From the NCBI GenBank assembly GCA_950022655.1, contig OX465584.1, forward strand, positions 63,614,841-63,678,840: a stretch of DNA of 64,000 nt, given 5' to 3'. The first letter of the stretch is position 1, and each line of letters opens with the position of its first letter. A program made the position numbers and the translations under genes. Shown here one piece after another: positions 63,646-64,000 of the stretch. A model generated the notes under the pieces. The model saw nothing but the letters and a program-made list of their open reading frames with translations. It was not told where the DNA came from and did not search any database. Origin of the DNA: Alentia gelatinosa (taxonomy: Eukaryota > Annelida > Polychaeta > Phyllodocida > Polynoidae).

Positions 63646-64000
63646 ACTGTCCTGGAAGATTATGTACACCCTGTATAAAATTCGGTCGGTGGTCTCCTTG
63701 AGAATTTGTCTGCGCTAATAATTGACGACCCTGACGACCGATTATATGTGCCATGTGCACCGATTATTTAATATGTATAGGACCTGACAAACCCGAAGAT
63801 TAACCCTCCCTAAATAAACATAGAAATCCGTGGCGTTGAGAAAAAAACACCAATTAATTGAACACGGTTTGATTTAGTCGGTTGCCTCAAAAGTTGGTCG
63901 GTGGTGCCATATTGTGTAATGTTTGAGAGAAACAGAGTTGACCCTTTTTTGTTTCCACCTGACGATTATTGCACAAAAAGTATCATATATTGGTCGGCGG
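63646..64000. mobile_element. CCGATTAT element, cut by the window edge
   Basis: GACGACCGATTATATGTGCC, TTCGGTCGGTGGTC, TCGGTGGTGCCATATTG and TTCCACCTGACGATTATTGC are family words. The right end runs off the window. Confidence 0.65.

Overview
The window is animal nuclear DNA: one spliced gene with long repeat-filled introns sits in a sea of short palindromic transposons, tandem arrays and tRNA-derived SINEs. There are no operons, ribosome binding sites or dense ORFs. The divergent nicotinic receptor subunit, the SINE sequences and the very high load of non-autonomous foldback elements suggest an invertebrate, perhaps a lophotrochozoan such as a mollusc. That assignment is inference only.

The one gene I can support is a nicotinic acetylcholine receptor (nAChR) subunit on the minus strand. 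Coding exons lie at 16377-16242 (signal peptide, tentative), 15708-15539, 12568-12524 (exactly 45 bp), 12052-11943 (exactly 110 bp), 9950-9412 and 7823-7339. All phases agree, giving a predicted 494-residue protein with signal peptide, Cys-loop, vicinal cysteines, four membrane segments and a cation-type pore. Two ligand-cage aromatic positions are replaced (Ala114, Ser152). The last intron is made almost wholly of repeats: it holds four extra tandem copies of the final 3' splice site, and its 5' splice site abuts half of a foldback transposon.

Most of the rest is non-autonomous DNA transposons. I use working labels. AB-Y, AB-R and AB-T have termini TTATCCTACCCC, TTATCTCACCCC and TTATCCAYC. 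Each carries a module B bounded by those inverted termini, plus a module A, a long hairpin lying just outside one terminus. AB-Y and AB-R also share an internal box near CCATAGGCTTAACATTGGG. ACCGAT has ends AGCCCAAYRC...CTACCGATT and TAA target duplications. GTG-MITE has ends CATGGTTAGTGTGCCTGAA. Others are described where they occur. Several families have TTA/TAA duplications, as PIF/Harbinger elements do.

Tandem arrays are prominent: 46 bp (10.0-10.4 kb, intronic), 78 bp (17.4-18.9 kb), 86 bp (26.1-26.9 kb), 12 bp (29.2-30.0 kb), 77 bp (30.7-31.35 kb), GGGYA pentamers (35.1-35.8 kb), CTGT/CTAT (47.7-48.1 kb), AAG (49.9-50.0 kb) and a 42-bp purine-rich minisatellite (58.0-59.7 kb, with degenerate flank to 60.7 kb). 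Short GC-rich islands with CCAAT, CRE, YY1-like, NRF1-like or E-box motifs punctuate the AT-rich sequence and are the best candidates for promoters or enhancers. The long open frames at 29-30, 35-36 and 57.9-60.7 kb are artefacts of stop-free repeats.
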